NCBI GenBank assembly: GCA_021828245.1
Contig: JAKASC010000019.1
Span: forward strand, 1-17,373
Direction: 5' to 3'
Origin: Acidobacteriota bacterium
GTDB lineage: Bacteria > Acidobacteriota > Terriglobia > UBA7540
DNA length: 17,373 nt
This document shows positions 1 to 7,578 of the stretch, piece after piece (position 1 is the first letter of the stretch; the number at the start of each line of letters is the position of its first letter). The translations under genes were made by a program, and so were the position numbers. The notes beneath the pieces are model-generated. The model made no database searches. It saw only the letters and a list, made by a program, of their open reading frames with translations, and had not been told where the DNA came from.

Positions 1-745
1 TTCCCATCAGGAAAAAGCCCGTGTCGTCGGAAATCCGCGCCGCCTGCTGCATATTATGCGTCACAATCACGATGGTGCAAATTTCTTTGAGGTTAAAGAG
101 CAGTTCTTCGATTTTGGCCGTGGCAATCGGGTCGAGCGCCGAACACGGCTCATCCAGCAACAGAACCTCCGGCCCTACCGCCAGGGCGCGCGCGATGCAG
201 AGCCGCTGCTGCTGGCCGCCCGAGAGGGAGTAAGCCGATTTGTGCAAATGGTCTTTGACTTCATCCCAAAGCGCCGCCCGCCGCAAGCTCTGCTCGACCA
301 GTTCTTGAAGTTCATTCCGCCGCCGCGCCAAGCGATTGACGCGCGGTCCGTAGGCGACGTTATCAAAAATAGACTTGGCGAAGGGATTCGATTTCTGAAA
401 GACCATGCCCACGCGGCGCCGCAGCCGAACCACATCCATCTTAAAAATGTCTTCGCCGTCCAGGAGCACCTCGCCCTCCGCCCGCGTGTGGCTCATCGTT
501 TCAAACATGCGGTTCAGCGTTCTTAAGAAGGTGGATTTGCCGCACCCTGAAGGGCCGATTAACGCCGTAATCCTCTTCTCCTGGATGGCCACGGTCACGT
601 CAAACAGAACCTGGCGCGGACCGTAATAGAAGTTCAAGCCCCGGACGCTCAGCTTGGGCATCGGGCCCCGACCGGCCGCGGGATCCTCCTCTTTCATGGA
701 ATCCTGCGCCGAGCGGGGCGTGTCTTCGCTGACTGCCTTCACCAT
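1..745 (-). CDS. pstB: Phosphate ABC transporter ATP-binding protein PstB (C-terminus beyond window)
   Basis: Cytoplasmic ATPase of the high-affinity phosphate importer PstSCAB, which hydrolyses ATP to drive PstC/PstA. 248 residues are visible. Walker A GPSGCGKST is at 64-72, the Q-loop glutamine near 117 (MVFQKSNPF), the ABC signature LSGGQQQR at 174-181, Walker B VLLLDEP at 194-200 and the switch histidine in VTHNMQQA near 230. These match the PstB subfamily, including the SNPF segment after the Q-loop. The reading frame runs off the left edge; about 20-30 residues should be missing by family length. The ATG at 745-743 has an AGGGAG six bases upstream, giving about 28 extra residues before the first beta strand; later ATGs at codons 17 and 29 are alternatives. 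It is last of the visible pst genes and lies 147 bp after pstA. phoU could follow outside the window (inference). Confidence 0.95.
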   Translation of the reverse strand, partial: MVKAVSEDTPRSAQDSMKEEDPAAGRGPMPKLSVRGLNFYYGPRQVLFDVTVAIQEKRITALIGPSGCGKSTFLRTLNRMFETMSHTRAEGEVLLDGEDIFKMDVVRLRRRVGMVFQKSNPFAKSIFDNVAYGPRVNRLARRRNELQELVEQSLRRAALWDEVKDHLHKSAYSLSGGQQQRLCIARALAVGPEVLLLDEPCSALDPIATAKIEELLFNLKEICTIVIVTHNMQQAARISDDTGFFLMG

Positions 746-892
746 AGGTTGCTCCCTCGGGCCCGCCTTCTCCGCCGGGCGTTGGCGCTTTGCCCAGCCG
801 CGCCGTTCATCCTACCACGGGAGGAAAGGCTTTCTCGAATTCTCCGAACTCGCAGTGCAAGCCGGCCGCGGCGCCGTCGCCTCCGAGGTCGT
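746..892 (-). other. 147-bp pstA-pstB spacer with a weak promoter-like element
   Basis: No convincing gene is seen here; the minus-strand frame covering part of it is a shadow of the pstA end. On the minus strand, TGGTAGGAT at 817-809 resembles an extended -10 (TGn + TAGGAT, 4/6 to TATAAT), but no good -35 precedes it. A secondary promoter giving extra pstB (and any genes beyond) is possible but weakly supported. Confidence 0.25.
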
Positions 893-1804
893 TCACAGCG
901 CCGGCCTTTCCCACGGGGAGCGCCTTCGCCAACCCTCCAAAATCGTCCGCGAGAGGATGCTGATGATCAGCACAAAAAGCGTGACCAACAGCGCCGCCGC
1001 GTACGCGAGCGCATGGGCGCTCGAGAAAGGCTCGGTAATAAATGCCCAAATCGCGTACGTCAAGTAGCCGATCGGTTCATTGGTCAAGTGGCCGGTCCAA
1101 AGATAGTTCGACCAACCCGCCGTATAGAGCAGAGGAGCCGTCTCGCCCACGGAAATGGCCAGGGCCAGCAAAATGCCCGTCAAGATGCCCGGCAGCGCCG
1201 CCGGCAAGCAAATGCCCAGCACCACGCGGGCGTCGCCGGCGCCCAGGGCGTAGGCGGACTCGCGCAAAGCTCGCGGCACTTGGCGAAGCGCCATCTCCGT
1301 GGTGCGACAAATATAAGGAAGCGAGATGATGGCGAGCGCGAGGCTGCCCGCGGCCACCGAAAATTTCCATCCCAAATCCACCACCAGCGTGACGTAGCCG
1401 AAATACCCAATCACGATGGAAGGCACCCCCACCAGCACGTCGGCCAAAAAGCGGATGAAAGGAGCCAGCCGTCCGGCGTCAAATTCCGCCAGGTAAATGC
1501 CGGCTGCTAGCCCGGGTACGGCGGCCAACAACACGCCGCCTAATGCAAGCACCGCCGTCCCTTCGATGGCGTTCAAAAGTCCGCCGCCGTAGCCCTCCGT
1601 GACGTGCGTGAGGATAGTTGGCGAGAGGGCGCTTAAGCCGCGCAGGAAAACGACCCCTAGAATCCACAGCATCGCGCCGCCCAGCAGCAGCAACGCCAGC
1701 GCGCTCGAGCCCCAACCGACTAAATCAAACAAGCGCCGTCGGAGCAAGGAACCGCGCCGCGCGCGCCGATCAGGAGCGCAAATCTCCGTCGCGGTCGTGG
1801 CCAT
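893..1804 (-). CDS. pstA: Phosphate ABC transporter permease PstA
   Basis: Inner-membrane permease that forms the phosphate channel with PstC. 303 residues, the usual PstA length. Hydrophobic segments are seen at about 30-55, 80-110, 123-150, 155-175, 210-230 and 260-287. The EAA-type coupling loop reads ESAYALGAGDA...LPAALPGI (about 183-208), followed by the PstA-typical ISVGETAPLL stretch. The basic N-terminus (PDRRARRGSLLRRR) fits a cytoplasmic start. The ATG at 1804-1802 follows pstC with only two bases between stop and start, so the two are probably translationally coupled and made in equal amounts. A GGGGTG sequence inside the end of pstC serves as the likely ribosome binding site. The assignment is secure from sequence plus operon position. 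Confidence 0.95.
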   Translation of the reverse strand: MATTATEICAPDRRARRGSLLRRRLFDLVGWGSSALALLLLGGAMLWILGVVFLRGLSALSPTILTHVTEGYGGGLLNAIEGTAVLALGGVLLAAVPGLAAGIYLAEFDAGRLAPFIRFLADVLVGVPSIVIGYFGYVTLVVDLGWKFSVAAGSLALAIISLPYICRTTEMALRQVPRALRESAYALGAGDARVVLGICLPAALPGILTGILLALAISVGETAPLLYTAGWSNYLWTGHLTNEPIGYLTYAIWAFITEPFSSAHALAYAAALLVTLFVLIISILSRTILEGWRRRSPWERPAL

Positions 1805-1806
1805 AA

Positions 1807-2766
1807 CTACACCCCTGCGCTGTGACGATCTTGATAATAGAGCAGCACACGCGCCAGCCCGTTGACCAAAATGGAAATCAGGCAGAGCGCCAGCGCCACC
1901 TCGGCGAGGGCGCGCACGGCCATGCCCGTCGGATCCGTCAAGGCGCTATCCAATTGCGAGACGATGAAAGACGCCATGGTCGAAATGGGAGCATAGATGT
2001 TGTGCGGCAAATAGTTGACGGCATTGCCGCTGATCATCAGCACGGCCATCGTCTCGCCCAGGGCACGGCCAGTGGCGAGGATGCTCGAGCCGATCAACAC
2101 CCGTCGCACCTCCGGCAACAGGACGGTCCAAACCGTCTCAAAGCGGCTGGCGCCGAGCGCCACAGCGGCCTCGCGTCGGCTGGCTCCCTGGCTTACCAAG
2201 GCGTCGCGCAGGGTCGCCGTGATGAGCGGCACAATCATCAACGTCAGCACCAGGCCGCAGGTTAACAGGCCGTAGCCGCTCCCGGTGTGGCCTCCCAAGA
2301 AAGGGATGAACCCGAGATATTTCGCCATCCACGGATAGACACGATGGGAAAGAAACGGAATCACCACCACGTAACCCCAAAGACCGTACACCACGCTCGG
2401 AATCGCCGCCAAAAGCTCGACGAACAAGGAAACCCATGAGCGCAGCATGGGCGGTGTGCCTTCCGCCAGGAAAATCGCCGCCCCCACGCCGACCGGAACC
2501 GCCAGGGAAATTGCGATAGCCGTGCTCAACAAGGTGCCGGCAATCAGAAATAGAATGCCGTAGTGAGCCGCCGGCAGAATTTGCTGGCCGCGGATCGTTA
2601 TGGGATTGGCATAAAGATTTCCTAAATTCCAGTTATTTTGGGTCAGAAAATGCCAGCCATTGAACCGAATCGCCGGCCAGGCGTAGATGCCCAGAAAAGC
2701 CACCATCACGATGAGCGCGACGCCGACGATGCTTCCCACGAGTGCCGTGAATCGGCGGAAGTTCAT
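1807..2766 (-). CDS. pstC: Phosphate ABC transporter permease PstC
   Basis: Inner-membrane permease partner of PstA. 319 residues. The first helix is at about 8-31 (VGSIVGVALIVMVAFLGIYAW), followed by a periplasmic loop and a cluster of helices. The EAA loop (EAAVALGASRFETVWTVLLPEV) is followed by GRALGETMAVLMISGN, the characteristic PstC stretch; the GETMAV segment is shared with PstA's GETAPL. The ATG at 2766-2764 has AGAGGG five bases upstream. It lies 143 bp downstream of pstS, a larger gap than between pstC and pstA, and this gap carries an 8-bp inverted repeat (2786-2815) that may set the pstS:pstC ratio. The call rests on sequence and position. Confidence 0.95.
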   Translation of the reverse strand: MNFRRFTALVGSIVGVALIVMVAFLGIYAWPAIRFNGWHFLTQNNWNLGNLYANPITIRGQQILPAAHYGILFLIAGTLLSTAIAISLAVPVGVGAAIFLAEGTPPMLRSWVSLFVELLAAIPSVVYGLWGYVVVIPFLSHRVYPWMAKYLGFIPFLGGHTGSGYGLLTCGLVLTLMIVPLITATLRDALVSQGASRREAAVALGASRFETVWTVLLPEVRRVLIGSSILATGRALGETMAVLMISGNAVNYLPHNIYAPISTMASFIVSQLDSALTDPTGMAVRALAEVALALCLISILVNGLARVLLYYQDRHSAGV

Positions 2767-2785
2767 CTTTTCCCTCTGAACAAGC

Positions 2786-2815
2786 TCGGCGCGCGCCCCT
2801 CAAGGCTCGCGCCGA
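2786..2815 (-). repeat. GC-rich hairpin in pstS-pstC spacer
   Basis: TCGGCGCG (2786-2793) and CGCGCCGA (2808-2815) are perfect 8-bp inverted complements around a 14-nt loop, 19 nt before the pstC start codon. No T-tract follows on the minus strand, so it is not a classical intrinsic terminator. In binding-protein operons such hairpins often protect the upstream mRNA for the binding protein; that role here is inferred. Confidence 0.5.
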
Positions 2816-2909
2816 ATCTCAACCTTCTTCTTCCCTTCTTGTGTCGGCTCGCGGCGGTTCGAAACGGTCCCCCGCAAGCCTAAAACACCTGAAGGGTTGT
2901 CGTGCCCCC

Positions 2910-4001
2910 TTAATGAATCTGCGCAATCTGCGCTGCGCTCAGTTTGACAACCGGGGCCGGAAGCGGAACAAAATGGACGGCCTTCATAAAGTGCGGCGCA
3001 TTGCCCCCGCGCGGGCTAATGGCCCACGTGAAGAACTTGCGCAACGCTGCCGCCATCTCGGCCGAGGGTTGCTGCCGGCTCACCAAGGCGTATTCGTAAT
3101 TGATGATGGGATAGGAATCGGCTCCGGGCGCGAAAATCAGGCTGATGCGCTCGTCGGGCGGTGTCTTGGGCACCATCTGAGCGGCGGCCGCTTCCGCGGT
3201 CTTAGCGGAAGGCAACACAAAATTGCCGTTGCGATTCTTCAGCAAGGCGAGGCCGAGCCCGGCCTTTTCAATAGCGTTTTCGAAGCTGGTGCCGATGTAG
3301 GCGATCGAATAAGGATTGTCCTGAATCGCCGTCACCATGCCGGGGTTGCCTTCGGCGCCGAGGCCTCCGGAAACTGGCGGCCAACTGACGGTGGTCCCGT
3401 AGCTGACGCTATTGGCCCAAGCAGGCGTGCTGAAGGAGAGGTACTGCGTAAAAATGAACGTGTCGCCACTACCGTCGGTCCGATGCACGGGAATGATGAG
3501 GTGATGCGGCAAGGCCACGCCCGGATTCAGCCCTTTGATGGCGGCATCATCCCAATAGCGAATCTGGCCTTGGTAGATGCCCGCCAGCACCGGCCCACTC
3601 AGCTTCAGATGCTGGCGATTGAGGCCCGGCAAATTGTAGTTCACCATTTGCATCGAGATGCAGAGCGGAATGTTCAGCAGCGGGTGTTGCCGCACCAGCA
3701 CGTCGCTCATATAAGCGTCGGAAGCTCCGATCTGAACGATGCCGGCGACCGCCTGAGCAATCCCTGTGCCGCTGCCGGTGGATTGCGGCGTGATTCTCAC
3801 CCCGGGGTTGGCTTTGGTGTAATACGGAATCCAGAGTTGAAAAAGCGGATAGAGCAGGCTGGACCCGGTTTCCAAGATATTGATGTCGGCAGGCGGCGTT
3901 GGCAGCGGGCTGGCCGATGACATCGCCCCCTTCCCCGCCACCGCCAAGACGGCGATAACGGCTGTGAGTACCCCGACCGTAATAGACTTCAGTCTTTTCA
4001 C
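2910..4001 (-). CDS. pstS: Phosphate-binding periplasmic protein PstS
   Basis: Captures inorganic phosphate in the periplasm and delivers it to PstCA. 363 residues. A basic start (MKRLKS) and hydrophobic core to about residue 22 form a signal peptide, with cleavage probably near residue 30; I see no lipobox cysteine. Phosphate-site motifs in order are ETGSSLLYPLF (44-54), STGSGTGI (74-81), GASDAY (92-97) and HRTDGSGDT (173-181), the classic PstS ligand loops. The start is GTG (4001-3999) with AGGAGG eight bases upstream at 4015-4010; no ATG fits better. It heads pstSCAB and lies behind PHO-box-like repeats, so PhoB control is expected. Its partners are the porin upstream (193-bp gap) and PstC downstream. 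Confidence is high. Confidence 0.96.
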   Translation of the reverse strand: MKRLKSITVGVLTAVIAVLAVAGKGAMSSASPLPTPPADINILETGSSLLYPLFQLWIPYYTKANPGVRITPQSTGSGTGIAQAVAGIVQIGASDAYMSDVLVRQHPLLNIPLCISMQMVNYNLPGLNRQHLKLSGPVLAGIYQGQIRYWDDAAIKGLNPGVALPHHLIIPVHRTDGSGDTFIFTQYLSFSTPAWANSVSYGTTVSWPPVSGGLGAEGNPGMVTAIQDNPYSIAYIGTSFENAIEKAGLGLALLKNRNGNFVLPSAKTAEAAAAQMVPKTPPDERISLIFAPGADSYPIINYEYALVSRQQPSAEMAAALRKFFTWAISPRGGNAPHFMKAVHFVPLPAPVVKLSAAQIAQIH

Positions 4002-4009
4002 AAAAATAT

Positions 4010-4015
4010 CCTCCT
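4010..4015 (-). promoter_or_regulatory. Ribosome binding site of pstS
   Basis: AGGAGG on the minus strand with an eight-base AT-rich spacer to a GTG. It fixes the non-ATG start of pstS at 4001. Confidence 0.8.
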
Positions 4016-4033
4016 TTATTTTGAAATTCGATT

Positions 4034-4062
4034 GTTACAATTTCGTTACAACTGCGTGACGC
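4034..4062 (-). promoter_or_regulatory. PHO-box-like tandem repeats upstream of pstS
   Basis: On the minus strand TTGTAAC-GAAA-TTGTAAC (4051-4034) is a perfect 7-bp direct repeat with a 4-bp AT-rich spacer, the architecture of PhoB boxes (7-bp units, 11-bp period). A degenerate third unit GCGTCAC lies exactly 11 bp further upstream (4062-4056). A possible -10, CAAAAT (4023-4018), starts 11 bp after the box, where PhoB-activated promoters usually carry it. The unit differs from the E. coli CTGTCAT consensus, so assignment to PhoB rests on spacing, AT-rich spacer, and position before pstS. Confidence 0.7.
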
Positions 4063-4090
4063 GAACGTTAGAGCTTGCCGACCGGCGCCG

Positions 4091-4138
4091 ATCCCCCGCC
4101 GGAAGCTCCGTCGCTTCGGGGTTGGCCGGCCGGGGGAT
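4091..4138 (-). terminator. GC-rich hairpin between porin and pstS (possible terminator)
   Basis: ATCCCCCG (4091-4098) pairs perfectly with CGGGGGAT (4131-4138); CCGG (4099-4102) can extend the stem with CCGG (4126-4129) across a one-base bulge. It lies about 57 bp downstream of the porin stop and upstream of the pstS promoter. No T-run follows on the minus strand, so Rho-independent termination is uncertain. It could instead protect the porin mRNA 3' end. Confidence 0.4.
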
Positions 4139-4194
4139 GGGCCGGCCGTCCAAGGGGTGAAGATTTGCTCAAAAATCAGCACTGGGTAGCCCAC

Positions 4195-5919
4195 TTATTT
4201 ACCCAAGGTCGGGGCCGAACCCGGCAACGTATAGCGAAGGTCCAGAAACACCGAGTTCAGGCTGGCGTTTCTTGGGCTGCCCGGGGCCACATACCAGGGA
4301 TTGCGCGTCAGATACGAGTACTGGCTGATGAAGTTCAGCGCCCCGTAGCGCGCGCTTTTCCAAAGCGTCTGGTTGAGGCCCACCGTAGCTTCCTGGATGG
4401 CGCGGTTTTGGCTGGAGGGCGACCCCGCGTAGCCGTAACCGATCAGCTTGCCGTTCGCATCTATGGCGGTGTTTCGCGCCACGTAAATTCCGCCGTAGTA
4501 GCCGAACAGCAAGCTGTTGCCGTGCGTATATTCCAGGCCGGTCACCGTGGAGCCGGAGTGAATCAGCGAAGGACTGCCATTAGCCCTGGCGATGAGGTCC
4601 GGTGCTTGGCCGAAGATGTATCGCCCGCCGCCATCGCTCCAGAAATTATTCGTCAAGAATCGCATCCCTTTAAACACCTGGAAATTCAGGTTGGCAAACG
4701 CGCCGCCCCCCGTCGCCGAATACGTTTGGTGGTTCAGGGGGTTCCACAGTTTGAAGTTGCGCTCCACGCCGCCGACCTCAAAGTGGAATCGGCTGGAAGG
4801 ATCGAGCGCCAATTTGGCGATAACGTCGGGAGCCACATTCGGCACGCCAAACGTATTGCTGCCTACGTTCAACTCGCTCGCGTAAGTTGAGGCCAGCGCC
4901 GAGGGAAACGTAATGAGCGGCCCTCCTGCCGAGCCCCCCGCGTACTGTTCGGGGCTGTCCAATGCCGCGGCGAAGGCCACGTGGCGGCTGGGGTGATAAA
5001 CCACTCGCAGTTCGGGGATGCGTCCCCACACCAGGCCGGCTTGGTAATTCACATCCATGTCCTGGGTAAAGAAAATGTCTCCCGGCAAGGGCGAGATGCC
5101 GTCGCGCCCCGGCGTAATCAGGCTCCAAGTTTGCCCGCCCAGGACTTCCCAATCGCCTTTGCGAACATCCACCCAATAGAGCCGTGACCGCAGGCTGTTG
5201 CTGTTACTGCTGACGGCGGCGTTGCCGGGTGAGAGCCCTAAAAAGTCGGACTCCATATAACCGATGACGTGAGCGCCATGGACTTCCGCATCCAGACGAA
5301 AGCCAACCCTGGAGTTCTGCATGCTGAAGCGCAACTCGCTCAGATTGGTCTGGAAGACGTTGCCGTAGGGAATGCCGGCGAAGTTCGTTCCAATGCCGCT
5401 GCCCGCATCGTGGTTGCGCCATTCGCTGGTGAAATCCATAAAACCCACCGGCGTGATGTAGGCACTCCCAATCTTGAACTGAAGCGGCGACGGCGCGCCC
5501 GCTTCCCCGCTGCTGGAAGCCGCTCCGCCGAGCATCGCAGGAAGGCTGACGGGGCTGGCGTCGGCAGCTTTGGAGGCGGGGACAACCGGCGTCAGGCTGG
5601 CCTCCGTCGTGGTTTGCTCGGATGGCGCCGGCGGCCGTGCCGCAGCCGGATGAGGCTCAACCTGCGCCTCGAGTTGGCGAATCCTTTCGAGCAATTGGGC
5701 GATTTCCGCCTGCTGCTTCAGCAATTGCTTTCTAATCGAGGCGATCTGGCGGCGCGATTTCCCCGCATCGTTGGATTGCGGAGATTTGGTCGCCTCTTGA
5801 GCCGTGCTCCGGTGGGAGGCTTGCGCCTTCCCGGCTGATGCGCCTCGCGCCACCATGACGACGCACGCTGTCGCTACAAAAGTCAAAAAGCTTCGCTGAA
5901 TGCTACATTTCATGTTCAT
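4195..5919 (-). CDS. DcaP-like / phosphate-selective-type outer-membrane porin with N-terminal coiled coil
   Basis: Predicted outer-membrane beta-barrel pore. 574 residues. A signal peptide covers 1-29 (hydrophobic core FLTFVATACVVMVA, cleavage likely after GASA). A heptad-rich helix at about 54-88 (QIASIRKQLLKQQAEIAQLL) suggests a trimeric periplasmic coiled coil, followed by a Pro/Ala/Ser linker to about 146. The rest is a barrel of alternating polar/aromatic strands (GFMDFTSEW, LRFSMQNSRVGFRLDAE, YWVDVRKGDWEVLGGQTWSL). Coiled coil plus barrel is the layout of trimeric DcaP-type porins; OprP/OprO-type specificity is possible. The ATG at 5919 has AGGAGA just upstream; a second ATG at 5913 has better spacing. 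A longer frame to 5970 lacks a signal-peptide start. It sits between phoR and pstS behind a PHO-box-like repeat, so a role in phosphate or phosphorylated-solute entry is inferred. Confidence 0.85.
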   Translation of the reverse strand: MNMKCSIQRSFLTFVATACVVMVARGASAGKAQASHRSTAQEATKSPQSNDAGKSRRQIASIRKQLLKQQAEIAQLLERIRQLEAQVEPHPAAARPPAPSEQTTTEASLTPVVPASKAADASPVSLPAMLGGAASSSGEAGAPSPLQFKIGSAYITPVGFMDFTSEWRNHDAGSGIGTNFAGIPYGNVFQTNLSELRFSMQNSRVGFRLDAEVHGAHVIGYMESDFLGLSPGNAAVSSNSNSLRSRLYWVDVRKGDWEVLGGQTWSLITPGRDGISPLPGDIFFTQDMDVNYQAGLVWGRIPELRVVYHPSRHVAFAAALDSPEQYAGGSAGGPLITFPSALASTYASELNVGSNTFGVPNVAPDVIAKLALDPSSRFHFEVGGVERNFKLWNPLNHQTYSATGGGAFANLNFQVFKGMRFLTNNFWSDGGGRYIFGQAPDLIARANGSPSLIHSGSTVTGLEYTHGNSLLFGYYGGIYVARNTAIDANGKLIGYGYAGSPSSQNRAIQEATVGLNQTLWKSARYGALNFISQYSYLTRNPWYVAPGSPRNASLNSVFLDLRYTLPGSAPTLGK

Positions 5920-5922
5920 TTG

Positions 5923-5928
5923 TCTCCT
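5923..5928 (-). promoter_or_regulatory. Ribosome binding site of the porin gene
   Basis: AGGAGA on the minus strand, three bases before the ATG at 5919 and nine before the ATG at 5913. It places the start immediately before the signal peptide and argues against the longer frame that begins at 5970. Confidence 0.7.
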
Positions 5929-6007
5929 GTTGAGCGTTGGATTTCCTCTCAAGCCCACGACCGACGCCAATTTAAGTTTCTTGAAAGGCTAAGTCTGTGC
6001 GAGCCAG

Positions 6008-6047
6008 ATTAAGTCAAGCTGAACAAATGATGACAATTTGGTTAAAT
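6008..6047 (-). promoter_or_regulatory. Promoter with overlapping PHO-box-like repeat upstream of the porin
   Basis: On the minus strand ATTTAAC-CAAA-TTGTCAT (6047-6030) shows two 7-bp units with a 4-bp spacer. It matches the pstS box at 13 of 18 positions, and TTGTCAT is one base from E. coli CTGTCAT. The same segment supplies a -35 TTGTCA (6036-6031), a 17-bp spacer and a -10 CTTAAT (6013-6008, 4/6). A PHO box overlapping the -35 is the usual PhoB-activated arrangement. The 5' leader to the porin start would be about 80-85 nt. Confidence 0.55.
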
Positions 6048-6129
6048 TCAGGCAGGGGAAGTGCGACAGGGCGCCCGCGATTGGCGGGAAATGCCACGCC
6101 GTCCGTAAAGTAGGAGGGGGCGCAAAACA

Positions 6130-7557
6130 TCAGGCCGTGCTGCGCGCCGCTTCAGCGCAAGGCAGCCACAGCGTGAAGGAGGAACCTTTCCCTAACTCGC
6201 TTTCAACCTGGATGGTGCCGCCCATGCGCTCGATAACGTGTTTGACAATCGAGAGACCGAGGCCGGTGCCGCCCACTTCGTGCGATTTGGCCTTATCCAC
6301 GCGGTAAAAGCGCTCAAAGATGCGGTCGAGGTCCTGCGACGGGATGCCGATGCCCGTGTCTCGGACGGCAATGCGCGCCCGGCCGTCTTCCGCGCGGCCT
6401 GCGCTCACGTGAACTTCGCCACCCGGCCGGTTGAACTTGATGGCATTGTTCAGGAGATTGACCAGCGCCTGCTCAAAGCGATGACGCTCGCCTTCGAGCT
6501 TCAGCTCGTCTCCGCGCTCCCACTCAATGCGGACGTTGCGGGCGCGGGCTTCCGGCTCAACCACCGCCAACGCCGACTTGAGGCATTCGGCCACGGTAAA
6601 GATTTCCGTCGTGGGCGGGTCGGTTTTGGATTCAAGTTCGGTCAGCGTGAGCAGGTCCGAGGCCACGTTGTTCAAGCGGATGGCATGATTCTTGATGATT
6701 TCAAGGAACTGTCGGTTATGCTCCTTGTCTTCGAGCGCCCCTTCCAGCAAGGTCTCCGCATAGCCACGAATGGCGGCGAGCGGCGTGCGCAGCTCGTGGG
6801 AAACGTTGGCCACGAAATCCGTTCTCACGCGTTCCAGCCGCTCCATGTCCGTGATGTCGTGGAAAATGGCGATCGCTCCGGTTCGTGGCGGCGCGGTGAG
6901 CGGCGACGCCTGCACTTCCAAGGAGCGTCCCTCGGGCCCTGTCAGACGAATGCGCCCTTTGACCAGCTCGCCGGAAACCAGCACGCGCGTCAGGACGTCC
7001 AACAGGCTCGGGTCGCGAACCACTTCGAGCAAGGGAAGCTGTTCGGGCGGAGGGCCGTCATAGTGAACCGCGCGCAAAAACGCCTGATTGCAGAACGTCA
7101 CGCGCAGCTCGTTATCCACCGCCAGTACTCCTTCCACCATGCTGGCCAAAATAGCCTCCTGCCGCGCCGATTCCAAGCCGAGGCGCTCGACCACGCGGCT
7201 TAATTCCACCGCGGCCTGGTTGAGCGCCTGTCCGAGCGTCCCCAACTCGTCGGTGGTTTCCGCCAAGCTGGGATCGGGCGCGGGTGAGGATGCCAGTCTT
7301 TGCGCCAGGTGTTGTAGTTGCTGCAAGCGCCGGACGAGCGGGCGAGAGAGCGCCACCGCGACGACGAGAGCCGCCAGAATGCCCCAGAGCCCAACGTCCC
7401 AAATCTCCCGATCAATGCCGGAGGCGAAGACGGCGCTCCCAGACGAAGAGCCCAAGCGACCCACCTCCCAGCCGAGCGCCAGCAAGGTCACAGCAACCAC
7501 GAGCACGCTGCCCAGGAAGAACCTTCGAAAGATGCGGCTCCGAAAAAGGTTCAACAA
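6130..7557 (-). CDS. phoR: Phosphate-regulon sensor histidine kinase PhoR
   Basis: Inner-membrane sensor kinase that phosphorylates PhoB. 475 residues. TM1 is at about 13-30 and TM2 at about 55-72 with a short periplasmic loop. A HAMP-like segment follows (about 73-125), then a PAS domain (about 130-235, ILASMVEGVLAVDNE...). HisKA has the phospho-acceptor His254 (FVANVSHELRTPL). HATPase has the N-box NLLNNAIKFN (367-376), G1 DTGIGIP (400-406), F-box RIFERFYRVD and G2 GGTGLGLSI (429-437). TM-HAMP-PAS-HisKA is the PhoR layout. There is no ATG near the N-terminus: the start is TTG at 7557 or the adjacent TTG at 7554, with GAGG five to eight bases upstream. It lies 21 bp after phoB in the same frame. 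PhoR activity is normally restrained through the Pst complex and PhoU. Confidence 0.93.
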   Translation of the reverse strand: MLNLFRSRIFRRFFLGSVLVVAVTLLALGWEVGRLGSSSGSAVFASGIDREIWDVGLWGILAALVVAVALSRPLVRRLQQLQHLAQRLASSPAPDPSLAETTDELGTLGQALNQAAVELSRVVERLGLESARQEAILASMVEGVLAVDNELRVTFCNQAFLRAVHYDGPPPEQLPLLEVVRDPSLLDVLTRVLVSGELVKGRIRLTGPEGRSLEVQASPLTAPPRTGAIAIFHDITDMERLERVRTDFVANVSHELRTPLAAIRGYAETLLEGALEDKEHNRQFLEIIKNHAIRLNNVASDLLTLTELESKTDPPTTEIFTVAECLKSALAVVEPEARARNVRIEWERGDELKLEGERHRFEQALVNLLNNAIKFNRPGGEVHVSAGRAEDGRARIAVRDTGIGIPSQDLDRIFERFYRVDKAKSHEVGGTGLGLSIVKHVIERMGGTIQVESELGKGSSFTLWLPCAEAARSTA

Positions 7558-7578
7558 GATGGCCTCAGCCGGGTGGCT

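Noticed and set aside
749..1510. 253-residue plus-strand ORF opposite pstA
   Set aside because: Arg/Gln/Pro-rich translation, complementary to a clear PstA; a GC-driven shadow frame.
2841..3920. 359-residue plus-strand ORF opposite pstS
   Set aside because: Covers a PstS with all phosphate-site motifs on the other strand; no domain or membrane logic of its own.
5920..5970. Longer porin frame from 5970
   Set aside because: It adds 17 residues ahead of a normal signal peptide and ignores the AGGAGA at 5928-5923.
6238..7203. 321-residue plus-strand ORF opposite phoR
   Set aside because: Shadow of the HisKA/HATPase coding sequence; no ribosome binding site and no recognisable family.
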